DNA of 6,363 nt from Oribacterium sp. (lineage in GTDB: Bacteria > Bacillota_A > Clostridia > Lachnospirales > Lachnospiraceae): the NCBI GenBank assembly GCA_017940955.1, contig JAGAXP010000008.1, positions 1 to 6,363 on the forward strand, given 5' to 3'. The position numbers were made by a program, and so were the translations under genes. Positions 1 through 6,229 of this stretch are shown piece after piece; position 1 is the stretch's first letter; each line of letters starts with the position of its first letter. Below the pieces are notes generated by a model. The model saw nothing but the letters and a program-made list of their open reading frames with translations, did no database searches and was not told the DNA's origin.

Positions 1-1
1 G

Positions 2-1912
2 AACTTTATAAAGCTCCTGGGTATGCCGGCATATCGAAGCGGAGACCTTGTAAGGATCCGTGAGGACAGAAACATCGAGTTCCACGGAAGAATCGATAAT
101 CAGGTAAAACTCCGTGGACTCCGGGTAGAGCTTGGAGAGATTGAGAGTGTAATGGCAACATATCCGTCAATCCGTACAGCAGTAGTCATTGTGGCTCATG
201 GAGAGACAGATTATCTTGCAGCGTACTTCACAGCGGATGAAAAGGTTGACATTGAAAAGCTGAAAAAGCATATCTCACAGTATCTTACAGCCTATATGGT
301 GCCGCAGGCGTTCATGCAGCTGGACAGGATGCCGATGACAGCTAACGGAAAGGTAGATAAGAAGGCACTGCCTGAAATAAATAAGGTCATCAGCAACAAA
401 ATCATAAAGCAGCCGGAAAATGAACTTCAAAAGAGGCTTTGCGGATTGTTCTCAAAGGCACTTAACATGGAAGTCGGAATAGATGATGATTTCTTTGAGA
501 TGGGAGGAACATCACTTACGGCAGCCAAGGTACTCATGGGAGCCAAGGTTCAGAATATACCTATGGAGTATCAGGATATCTTCGATGCCAGGACTGTAGA
601 GAAACTGGAATTGATTCTAAGACATAGGGATAGTGTCAATGTGGAATATGAGTCTGCACAGCATGATGACAAAAATGATGAGCGGACAGAGGCAGAAAAA
701 GTTTCTGGGCATAGGACTTATGAGAATCCGGAGATTGAAAAAGTGCTTGCGCATAATACTCGTGAATTTGTGTCAGGCATAAAGGCCGGAAGCCTTGGAG
801 ATGTACTTCTGACCGGAGCAACAGGATTTATGGGTATTCATGTATTGAAGGAAATCATAGACCACAGTAAATGCCGGATAATATGTCTTGTAAATGGCAA
901 GAAGAAAGGAAATGCGTATATAAGCGGTGAAAGCCGTCTGCGCCTGCAGTTGTTCTATTACTTTGATAATGCTTATGAAGAACTGTTTGGTAATAGGATT
1001 TTTGTGAAAGAAAGTGATATAACCGACAGTGAAGTCATAGCAGCACTTGAAGGAGAATTCTTTGATACAGTTATAAACTGCGCTGCCAGTGTAAAGCATT
1101 TTGCTGATTTCAATTTCCTAAGACAGGTTAATGTTGATGGCGTGGAAAATCTCATAAATCTTTGCATCAGGAAGAAGGCACGACTCATTCATCTGTCTAC
1201 CTCATCAGTATGCGGTGAAGCAGTAGATGGAGTAAGTTCAGAAGACGTATTTAAGGAATGTTCATTGGATATCGGTCAGGATGTGACCTCCAATGCTTAT
1301 GTCCACACCAAGTATCTTGCAGAGGAAAAAGTGCTTAAGGCTGTAGCAGAACAGGGACTGGATGGTAAGATCATGAGACTTGGAAATCTAATGAGCAGAC
1401 AGGAAGACGGAGAGTTCCAGATCAACTTCAGGACTAACAATTTCATGAATACATTAAGAGCATACGCAGTACTGGGATGTATCCCGTATTCAGAGCTGGA
1501 TGATCAAACCGATTTCTCACCTATAGATGAGACGGCAAGAGCAGTTGTACATCTTGCAGGTACACCGTCAGATTTCACAGTCTTCCATGTTTATAATTCT
1601 CACGAGGTGGATATGGCAGACGTAGTGGCAGCAATGGATTTGTGTGGTCTTCACCTGGATGCAGTAACGGATGAAGCATTTGCCCAAAGGCTCAGAGAGG
1701 GACTTGCAGATGATGATATCAACGCATTTCTTTCACCGCTTATTAACTATGACCTTACGGATGACAATCGCCGTCAGGATATTGCCTGTGATAACCGGTT
1801 CACAGTACAGGCTTTGGGAAGGCTTGGAATTCGGTGGTCGATCACAGATATGGAGTATCTTGAGAAGGTGATAGAGATGCTGCAGACACTTGGTTTTTTT
1901 GATATCAAATAA
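2..1912 (+). CDS. NRPS C-terminal part: adenylation (partial), carrier and terminal thioester reductase domains; 5' end outside window
   Basis: This is the end of a non-ribosomal peptide synthetase. The frame is open to the left edge, so the ATG at 23 is an internal methionine. Residues are numbered from that Met. Adenylation-domain core motifs A7 to A10 are visible: YRSGDLVR (4-11), the RIDNQVKLRGLRVELGEIE block (23-41), YMVP (91-94) and NGKVDK (108-113) with the usual catalytic Lys110. A carrier domain follows, with GGTSL at 161-165; Ser164 is the phosphopantetheine site. After a charged linker (about 201-258) comes an SDR-type reductase: nucleotide-binding TGATGFMG (264-271), LSTSS (391-395), and catalytic Tyr426 and Lys430 in YVHTK. 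By family knowledge such R domains release the thioester-bound peptide as an aldehyde, or as an alcohol after a second reduction. The substrate-specifying part of the A domain lies upstream, so the product cannot be predicted. Domain calls are firm; the product is inference. Confidence 0.95.
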   Translation, partial: NFIKLLGMPAYRSGDLVRIREDRNIEFHGRIDNQVKLRGLRVELGEIESVMATYPSIRTAVVIVAHGETDYLAAYFTADEKVDIEKLKKHISQYLTAYMVPQAFMQLDRMPMTANGKVDKKALPEINKVISNKIIKQPENELQKRLCGLFSKALNMEVGIDDDFFEMGGTSLTAAKVLMGAKVQNIPMEYQDIFDARTVEKLELILRHRDSVNVEYESAQHDDKNDERTEAEKVSGHRTYENPEIEKVLAHNTREFVSGIKAGSLGDVLLTGATGFMGIHVLKEIIDHSKCRIICLVNGKKKGNAYISGESRLRLQLFYYFDNAYEELFGNRIFVKESDITDSEVIAALEGEFFDTVINCAASVKHFADFNFLRQVNVDGVENLINLCIRKKARLIHLSTSSVCGEAVDGVSSEDVFKECSLDIGQDVTSNAYVHTKYLAEEKVLKAVAEQGLDGKIMRLGNLMSRQEDGEFQINFRTNNFMNTLRAYAVLGCIPYSELDDQTDFSPIDETARAVVHLAGTPSDFTVFHVYNSHEVDMADVVAAMDLCGLHLDAVTDEAFAQRLREGLADDDINAFLSPLINYDLTDDNRRQDIACDNRFTVQALGRLGIRWSITDMEYLEKVIEMLQTLGFFDIK

Positions 1913-1919
1913 ACAGGAT

Positions 1920-1951
1920 CAGGACATCGCATAATAAAATGTGGTGTCCTG
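1920..1951 (+). terminator. Hairpin after the NRPS gene, possible terminator
   Basis: Eight bases after the NRPS stop, 1920-1930 (starting CAGGACATC) pairs with 1941-1951 (ending TGTCCTG). The stem has 11 pairs including two G-U, with a 10-nt A/T-rich loop. The tail is GTATTAGGGG, not a T-run, so intrinsic termination is uncertain. It may instead be an mRNA 3' stabilising hairpin. Confidence 0.5.
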
Positions 1952-2044
1952 TATTAGGGGGGATTTGTGAAATCTCAATGGACAGGATAAGGGACATGAA
2001 TAAATTTCCCTTTTCAAATATAAAATGAATGGAGAAAGATAGTA

Positions 2045-2263
2045 ATGAGTAAAAAAATGTTGCAATTATAGGATCACAGATGGATATGGGGGCAGTCAGA
2101 AAAGGTATAGATATGTGGCTATGCGGGGATCTCCAGAGATGTATGTTCGGTGATGAAGACCCACGGATCCGCAAAAGCATGCGATAGTCTTGATGAGAGC
2201 GACTGGAGTGAAGAAATAAATGTTGATTTCAAAAAACGCGGGAAAGTTCAGGGAAGGAGATAG
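2045..2263 (+). pseudogene. Arginase/ureohydrolase-family N-terminal remnant, frameshifted and truncated
   Basis: A good ribosome site (GGAGAAAG at 2031-2038) precedes ATG 2045, which opens MSKK and soon hits a stop at 2069. The next frame, from 2059, reads VAIIGSQMDMGAVRKGIDM. This matches the start of arginase-family enzymes, typically 'VAIIGxPMDxGxxRxGVDMGPxAIRYAGL'. Restoring one A to the run of seven at 2051-2057 joins the two as MSKKN-VAII. After GIDM (about 2115) the expected GPxAIR is missing, and YAGISRDV resumes at 2120 in the original frame, consistent with a short deletion. That frame stays open to a stop at 2261, but what follows YAGISRDV no longer resembles arginase to me. The family is about 300 residues long and its manganese ligands lie further on, so the remnant cannot be active. 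The first shift could be a sequencing error; the second lesion and the truncation argue for real decay. Confidence 0.6.
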
Positions 2264-2264
2264 T

Positions 2265-2435
2265 GTGAAAAATACTTTTCATCACTATTTGTGCCGCCGA
2301 CCAAAGGCGGCGGAATGGGTATTAACATGTATGACAGTTAAAGGCGCAATGATCGGAGATATACTGGGTTCTCCATATGAATTTAGAAGAGTAAGAGAGT
2401 ATGACTGGAAGACAGTTCCAGGCAAAGGAAAATGA
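2265..2435 (+). pseudogene. ADP-ribosylglycohydrolase (DraG-like) N-terminal remnant
   Basis: The segment KGAMIGDILGSPYEFRRVREYDWKTVP (2340-2420) resembles the N-terminus of ADP-ribosylglycohydrolase family proteins, which usually begin 'M(K)GAIIGDIxGSxYEF' and then reach the metal-binding FTDDT motif. Here the frame stops at 2433, before that motif, so only about 30 of some 250-300 family residues remain and the metal ligands are absent. Start choice is unclear: GTG 2265 has a strong site (AAGGAG, 2254-2259) but adds about 24 residues that look unrelated (KNTFHHYLCRR), while ATG 2331 has no ribosome site. A neighbouring frame reads MYDS just before KGAM, which would suit an original start at 2328 followed by a small indel. 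The call rests on a short match, so it is moderate. The piece could be translated as a short peptide but not as an enzyme. Confidence 0.5.
2293..2311. repeat. GC-rich inverted repeat
   Basis: GCCGCC at 2293-2298 pairs with GGCGGC at 2306-2311 around a 7-nt loop, GACCAAA. It stands out in A/T-rich surroundings and sits just before the DraG-like homology. No T-run follows, so I do not call it a terminator. It may be leftover structure from an older gene boundary. Confidence 0.45.
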
Positions 2436-2440
2436 TGTGA

Positions 2441-2468
2441 ATGACTTTAAAGAAAAAGAGGGTATAAT
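2441..2468 (+). promoter_or_regulatory. Candidate sigma-A promoter
   Basis: ATGACT (2441-2446, four of six to TTGACA) is followed after 16 bp by a perfect TATAAT (2463-2468). Initiation would fall near 2475. No intact gene starts within 450 bp downstream. It could drive the EamA gene at 2957 through a long leader, an uncharacterised RNA, or nothing if it is left over from a lost gene. Confidence 0.4.
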
Positions 2469-2475
2469 AACATTA

Positions 2476-2561
2476 AAAGTCTGAGTTTCTTATAGGACAT
2501 TCACATAAAGCTGATTGTCTTGATCAGAGTATATCGGACTTTATTGTTAAAATCATTTTAA
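2476..2561 (+). other. Gene-free stretch with nested inverted repeats; possible leader or small RNA
   Basis: Just after the predicted start near 2475, AAAGTCTGA (2476-2484) can pair with 2534-2542 (TCGGACTTT) as a 9-bp stem with one G-U. It encloses a smaller hairpin, CTGAT (2511-2515) with ATCAG (2523-2527). A 15-bp near-perfect palindrome follows (TTAAAAT-C-ATTTTAA, 2547-2561). I recognise no known riboswitch or RNA family, and there is no clear terminator. One frame is open from 2477 to 2605 but has no start or ribosome site. Confidence 0.25.
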
Positions 2562-2606
2562 GATGTGAGGGCTTTATTTTATTGACTCAAACTCCACACT
2601 TTTAAA

Positions 2607-2885
2607 GTGGGAAGGCTTGATGATGGAGAAGAAGGAAAAATAATACTGAAAGAGATGATGAAGATGGCAACAGCTCTTGGGATTGATACGATCTGTGAAG
2701 GCGTTGAAACAGAAAGCCAGGTTCGCTTTCTTCAGGAAATTGCGTGCTCAAAACTACAGGGATACTTTTTTATGAAGCCGGTTCCACCTGAACAGATATT
2801 AGAAAAGTATACTGTAGAAATAAATAGCAGAGAACAACATTACAGGAGTGGACGCGGTTGCTATTGGTGTACTTTCCATCTCTGA
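2607..2885 (+). pseudogene. EAL-domain (c-di-GMP phosphodiesterase) C-terminal remnant
   Basis: Numbered from GTG 2607, residues 8-69 match the last third of an EAL domain: EEGKIILKEMMKMA, then CEGVETESQVRFLQEI (30-45), then KLQGYFFMKPVP (49-60). EAL enzymes hydrolyse cyclic di-GMP. The retained Glu31 region and Gln51 are conserved active-site positions, but the ExL motif, the Asn and Asp-Asp metal ligands and the catalytic Lys region should lie upstream and are absent. The open frame begins after a stop at 2583. The GTG has no ribosome site, and the residues after about 69 no longer look like EAL sequence. So this is a 5'-truncated remnant that cannot hydrolyse c-di-GMP. The missing part is not elsewhere in the window. 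The similarity itself is strong. Confidence 0.75.
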
Positions 2886-2941
2886 ACCTGATGAAAAACC
2901 ACTTATGAAGACATAGCCATGGAAAAACAGCGTTAATCGAT

Positions 2942-2948
2942 GAGGAGA
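2942..2948 (+). promoter_or_regulatory. Ribosome binding site of the EamA transporter
   Basis: GAGGAGA lies 8 nt before ATG 2957. It supports that start over the next in-frame ATG codons near 2990, which have no such site. Confidence 0.8.
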
Positions 2949-2956
2949 GATATATA

Positions 2957-3850
2957 ATGCAGGAACCTGTGAATGAACGGAAATCGGTAATGATGAATAT
3001 TGTATCAATGCTGATTTTCGGTACAATTGGGATTTTCAGAAGATATATTCCTGTTTCATCCGCATTTTTGGCATTCTCACGAGGAATTCTTGGCGGATTA
3101 TTTCTTCTGATCTTTATCAGCTTATTCCATAGAACTTCCAAAGGGAAAATGGCACTTAAGACTATAATTTGGCTTGTTATTTCCGGCGCCGTAATGGGAG
3201 TCAACTGGATGCTTCTTTTCGAGGCATATAATCATACAACAGTTGCGATTGCCACTCTTTGCTATTATATGCAGCCTACGATAGTCGTGTTATTGTCCCC
3301 GATTATTTTTAAGGAGCGATTGAAGCTAAAAGAATGTGTCTGCGCAATCATAGCTATTTTGGGAATGGTTCTGGTGTCAGGTGTTATCGGAGGTGAAAGC
3401 TCAGGGACCGGAAATATGTCCGGGATATTGTTCGGCCTTGGTGCCGCGGTATTTTATTCAATAGTTATCATCATCAATAAAATAATCAGAGGGATAGATC
3501 CTTACCAAAAAACTGTAATTCAGCTCTTTTCCGCAGGTATGGTCATGATTCCATACATTTTAGTAAAAGGCGGATTCTACGGAGTGAGACTCGACCTGAC
3601 TGCAATCATACTTCTTCTTATCGTAGGTCTTGTTCATACAGGAATTGCGTATGTTCTTTATTTCGGAAGCATAGATGGACTGCGGGCACAGTCGGTTGCC
3701 ATCCTTAGTTATATCGATCCGGTTTCAGCATTGTTGTTTTCAGCATTCTTTTTAAAGGAACCGCTAAATTCCATAGGGATCATAGGTGCAATAATGATCA
3801 TTGGATCAGCTGTCATAAGTGAGATACAGTTGAGTCATTTCAAGGAATAA
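2957..3850 (+). CDS. EamA/DMT-superfamily transporter
   Basis: This 297-residue inner-membrane protein belongs to the drug/metabolite transporter superfamily with two EamA repeats. About ten hydrophobic segments can be seen, near residues 11-29, 36-57, 68-88, 95-117, 126-144, 155-175, 188-203, 214-236, 246-266 and 273-290. The first repeat opens with FGTIGIF and ends in the typical YYMQPTIVVLLSPIIFKERL (103-122). The second opens with GLGAAVFYSIVIIINK and ends in ILSYIDPVSALLFSAFFLKE (249-268). These YxxP...P...E blocks mark EamA ends. Length is normal and the frame is intact. Family members mostly export amino acids or other metabolites, or drugs; the substrate cannot be told from sequence. 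The gene sits alone, after the EAL remnant and 129 nt before the IIA gene start. I see no convincing terminator in that gap, so some read-through is possible. Confidence 0.93.
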   Translation: MQEPVNERKSVMMNIVSMLIFGTIGIFRRYIPVSSAFLAFSRGILGGLFLLIFISLFHRTSKGKMALKTIIWLVISGAVMGVNWMLLFEAYNHTTVAIATLCYYMQPTIVVLLSPIIFKERLKLKECVCAIIAILGMVLVSGVIGGESSGTGNMSGILFGLGAAVFYSIVIIINKIIRGIDPYQKTVIQLFSAGMVMIPYILVKGGFYGVRLDLTAIILLLIVGLVHTGIAYVLYFGSIDGLRAQSVAILSYIDPVSALLFSAFFLKEPLNSIGIIGAIMIIGSAVISEIQLSHFKE

Positions 3851-3891
3851 AAAAGTATTGTTTATTGTAAGTGTGATTACTTGAGCGGGTT

Positions 3892-3919
3892 TTGTTGAAA
3901 TTTGTATTAATACTATAGT
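3892..3919 (+). promoter_or_regulatory. Candidate promoter of the IIA gene
   Basis: TTGTTG (3892-3897) is followed after 16 bp by TATAGT (3914-3919, five of six to TATAAT). This would start RNA near 3926, about 54 nt before the chosen IIA start. The -35 match is weak. TATAAC at 3945-3950 is a second possible -10 box without a good -35. Confidence 0.35.
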
Positions 3920-3967
3920 TTAAATGAACCGATAGAACAAGTAGTATAACCTGTATAGATGAACTAT

Positions 3968-3973
3968 GAGGAG
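3968..3973 (+). promoter_or_regulatory. Ribosome binding site that sets the IIA start
   Basis: GAGGAG lies 6 nt before ATG 3980. An in-frame ATG at 3959 lies upstream of this site and has no Shine-Dalgarno of its own, so 3980 is preferred. Confidence 0.75.
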
Positions 3974-3979
3974 ATGTGT

Positions 3980-4309
3980 ATGGATATTAATAATTTCAAC
4001 GAAGACGATTATAATGAGATGCTCATGGGAATGATCGTGAATGGCGGAGATGCCAGAGATACAGCACTGAAGGCTATTCAGGCAGCAAAAAAAGGAAATT
4101 TTGAAGAAGCTGAAGAATTACTTAAAAATTGTGACGAAACTCTTCTTGAGGCTCATCAGATTCAGACCTCTATGATTCAATCGGAAATTAATGGTGAGTA
4201 TATTCCTATGATGTCTATGATGGTACATGCTCAGGATATTCTGATGGACGCCATGGCTATAAAAGATATGGCAGTTGAATTTGTTGAGCTGTACAAAAGA
4301 TTATCGTGA
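3980..4309 (+). CDS. PTS lactose/cellobiose-family IIA component
   Basis: This 109-residue cytoplasmic protein matches the PTS IIA family for lactose, cellobiose and N,N'-diacetylchitobiose. Members are small all-helical proteins that form trimers and pass phosphate from HPr to a IIB partner. Visible signatures, numbered from ATG 3980, are GGDARDTALKAIQAAKKGNFEEAE (22-45), EAHQIQT (57-63) and MMVHAQDILMDA (80-91). By comparison with Lactococcus lactis LacF, His83 is the phosphorylated histidine and Asp86 the metal-binding aspartate. The residue after Asp is Ile, where many members have His (QDHLM). The C-terminus, VEFVELYKRLS, is typical. The N-terminus carries a short acidic extension (DINNFNEDDYNE). 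No IIB, IIC, HPr or phospho-glycosidase gene is adjacent, and the gene has its own terminator, so it must work with partners encoded elsewhere or play a regulatory role. The frame and key residues are intact. Confidence 0.92.
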   Translation: MDINNFNEDDYNEMLMGMIVNGGDARDTALKAIQAAKKGNFEEAEELLKNCDETLLEAHQIQTSMIQSEINGEYIPMMSMMVHAQDILMDAMAIKDMAVEFVELYKRLS

Positions 4310-4322
4310 AAGTTCAGTTTAT

Positions 4323-4360
4323 ATACAGGCTGTGGTATGAAGACTACAGCCTGTATTTTA
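4323..4360 (+). terminator. Rho-independent terminator after the IIA gene
   Basis: 4323-4335 (starting ATACAGGCTGT) pairs with 4344-4356 (ending ACAGCCTGTAT). This is a 13-bp stem with one G-U and an 8-nt loop, followed directly by TTTTA. It separates the IIA gene from the lipoprotein gene. Confidence 0.85.
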
Positions 4361-4418
4361 ACCTTGATAGATCTCTATATGTATGTCATTGATAAACGGC
4401 GAAAAACATGTGTTTATA

Positions 4419-4425
4419 GGGGGAG
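4419..4425 (+). promoter_or_regulatory. Ribosome binding site that sets the lipoprotein start
   Basis: GGGGGAG lies 10 nt before ATG 4436. The frame is open upstream to an ATG at 4337, but that codon falls inside the terminator hairpin and would put a hydrophilic stretch ahead of the signal peptide. Start 4436 is therefore clearly better. Confidence 0.7.
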
Positions 4426-4435
4426 AAGAAATTAT

Positions 4436-6145
4436 ATGAAGAGAAGTAATTTAGTGAGATTTTTGGTTTGTGCTGTATCTTGCTCGATGCTTGCAGGCTG
4501 CGGTGGTGTTTCAAATACACCGGAAAGCAAGGCTGCTGAAAAGCAGGAAGAGTCTGTTGAAGAAAACAAAGAGACATCTGATGATGAGTCAGCTGAATCT
4601 ACAGGGGATGAGGCGGCTCCTGAAAAGAATGAGGATGCTTCAAAGGAAGAAAAATCTACGGACAAAAATAACGGGTCAGATAAATTAACTTCAGAAAACA
4701 AGTCCCTTGCCAGGCGTCTGGCAGGCAAATACAGCTATCATTACGGTGGTGAAAACGGTGATGACGAGTACTATATCATTGATGTCGTTCCATTCGGTGA
4801 CAATCTCTATGCATATTGCGGACAGGCAATGGCAGAAGATACCGAGAACCTTAATGCATACAGCTTTTGGGCTTGTGAGTTTATACCGGATGATCCGGAA
4901 GAACTTAAAAGCGAATATCGTGATATGGTAACTGTAAACGAACTTAGATTTTCAGTGATGTCAAATGCAGGATTATACTGGGATCAGGGTCAAAAGGGTA
5001 ATATCACTCTTACGGATGAAGGAATAGTTTTTGAAGGCTTTGAACAGGATGATTTCCTTGTGCCGGAAAATGATAACAGCAGACTATTTCAGAAGGATGA
5101 CAGGGTTGAAGATGCATTTGTTTATCTAAACAGGGATGCTGCGGGAGATAAGGAGTTACAGGGTTTATGGATCCTTGATGATGTAAAGGGAGCGGATCTT
5201 TATCTTGAATTCACCGGTTCCGATCTATATATGTACAAGAAAGACCCGGGAACTGAAGTTTTCTATGCGGCAGGCGGATGTAAGTACGGGAAGGAGACAT
5301 TTTCCTGCCAGGCAAACCGTCTTGGATATGGCGGAATGCCTTTCGAAATGTCATGTGAATATACAGTCAGCGGTGATGATCTGACTCTGAAAATTGAAAA
5401 CTCCGAATTTCCTGATGTACTTCCGGAGGACGGAAAATATAAAAGAGTAAATGATGGTAAGGTTCATGTTACAAGCATGGATGAAGTTGCAAATAAAGCA
5501 GGAAACGAGTCTGAGCCTGACAGTGCGGATCTGGCTGCTTATGAAGCATTATATTCTCCGGTTCTGGAGGAGGTCCGTGAAGTAGTAACCAATGGTTATG
5601 ATCATGATAAGGAATACAAGTACGTATCAAACGGACTGATGGAGAAATGTATGTATCCTGGTGATGATGATCTTACAAAGGCAGTTGGATATGTACTGAA
5701 AGACGTAAGCAGAGATGGAATTCCTGAGCTGATCATAGGATGTGATGAAAAGTTTGGTGGTAACGAACCAAGGAGTTACATTTTCAACTTATTCACATTA
5801 AAAGATGATGAAGTACAAAGCGTATTTGATGGCTGGGCAAGAAGCAGTTATCAATGGATGGGAGACGATCATTTCTATTACAGCGGTTCCGGAGGGGCAG
5901 CAATCACTATCTTTGGTGAAAATCATCTGAGTCCTGACGGCACAGAGATCGTATGGGATGATTTTTATTTCTCTGATGAAAAAGAAGCGGGAAAGATCGG
6001 ATTATATCACAACACATCCGGTATATTTGATGCTGCCAAGGCAGAAGAACTTGAAGTGTCAGACAGTGAATTCTTTAAAAAGATGGATGATTATGAAAAC
6101 AGATGCCAGCTTCTCTCATGGACATCAGTAGGGAGAAACAGTTGA
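4436..6145 (+). CDS. Large acidic surface lipoprotein of unknown function
   Basis: This is a 569-residue predicted exported lipoprotein. From ATG 4436 it opens with a basic n-region (MKRSNLVR), a short hydrophobic core and the lipobox LAGC, with Cys22 as the lipidation site. Residues 23-90 form a flexible linker rich in Glu, Asp, Lys, Ser and Asn with no aromatic residues, a usual cell-wall spacer. Two beta-rich blocks follow: about 91-230 (LAGKYSYHY...) and about 240-338 (LQGLWILDD...YLEFTGSDLYMYKK). Both begin with an L-x-G-x-(Y/W) pattern like the small lipocalin-like or extracellular beta domains of Clostridia lipoproteins. The last 200 residues contain VLKDVSRDGIPELIIG (420-435), a variant of the 'DxDGxxEL' calcium-loop motif seen in FG-GAP-like surface proteins; the second Asp is replaced by Ser-Arg. 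Cysteines at 128, 147, 282, 291 and 307 could form disulfides. Function is not recognised; ligand or polysaccharide binding is only a guess. Confidence 0.85.
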   Translation: MKRSNLVRFLVCAVSCSMLAGCGGVSNTPESKAAEKQEESVEENKETSDDESAESTGDEAAPEKNEDASKEEKSTDKNNGSDKLTSENKSLARRLAGKYSYHYGGENGDDEYYIIDVVPFGDNLYAYCGQAMAEDTENLNAYSFWACEFIPDDPEELKSEYRDMVTVNELRFSVMSNAGLYWDQGQKGNITLTDEGIVFEGFEQDDFLVPENDNSRLFQKDDRVEDAFVYLNRDAAGDKELQGLWILDDVKGADLYLEFTGSDLYMYKKDPGTEVFYAAGGCKYGKETFSCQANRLGYGGMPFEMSCEYTVSGDDLTLKIENSEFPDVLPEDGKYKRVNDGKVHVTSMDEVANKAGNESEPDSADLAAYEALYSPVLEEVREVVTNGYDHDKEYKYVSNGLMEKCMYPGDDDLTKAVGYVLKDVSRDGIPELIIGCDEKFGGNEPRSYIFNLFTLKDDEVQSVFDGWARSSYQWMGDDHFYYSGSGGAAITIFGENHLSPDGTEIVWDDFYFSDEKEAGKIGLYHNTSGIFDAAKAEELEVSDSEFFKKMDDYENRCQLLSWTSVGRNS

Positions 6146-6173
6146 ATTATACAGTGATGCGGTATACGGAATA

Positions 6174-6208
6174 GCAGCTAACTCACGAAAATGTCATGAG
6201 TTAGCCGC
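6174..6208 (+). terminator. Hairpin after the lipoprotein gene, possible terminator
   Basis: GCTAACTCA (6177-6185) pairs perfectly with TGAGTTAGC (6197-6205). Two more G-C pairs extend it beyond one mismatch (6174-6175 with 6207-6208), and the loop is 11 nt. The tail CTTACTGG has no T-run, so termination is plausible but unproved. It lies 28 nt after the stop codon. Confidence 0.5.
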
Positions 6209-6229
6209 CTTACTGGTTAGGATGGTCAG

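Noticed and set aside
23..25. ATG 23 as the start of the NRPS gene
   Set aside because: It lies within adenylation motif A7, the frame is open to the window edge and there is no ribosome site. The gene starts upstream.
1939..2028. Short forward frame beginning MWCPVLGG, with an inner ATG at 1978
   Set aside because: Only 29 codons, the first ATG lies in the NRPS hairpin, the G-run before the second is too far away, and no family is recognised. It may be a further decayed piece.
1905..2180. Reverse-strand frame of 91 codons over the remnant region
   Set aside because: No ribosome site at its start, no recognisable family, and composition like a shadow of the forward remnants.
2848..2916. Frame reading VDAVAIGVLSISEPDEKPLMKT after the EAL remnant
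   Set aside because: It looks protein-like but has no start, is only about 22-32 codons long and matches no family I know. Too weak to call.
2770..3204. Reverse-strand frames of 144 and 75 codons
   Set aside because: They are antisense to the EAL remnant and the well-supported EamA gene and lack any domain or ribosome site.
4389..4418. TTGATA ... TTTATA as a promoter for the lipoprotein gene
   Set aside because: The -10 match is poor and abuts the ribosome site, leaving almost no leader. The true promoter is not evident.
4337..4435. Upstream ATG 4337 for the lipoprotein
   Set aside because: The codon is inside the IIA terminator, and the added 33 residues would bury the signal peptide.
4432..4728. 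Reverse-strand serine-rich frame of 98 codons
   Set aside because: It is the antisense shadow of the Glu/Asp/Ser-rich lipoprotein linker.
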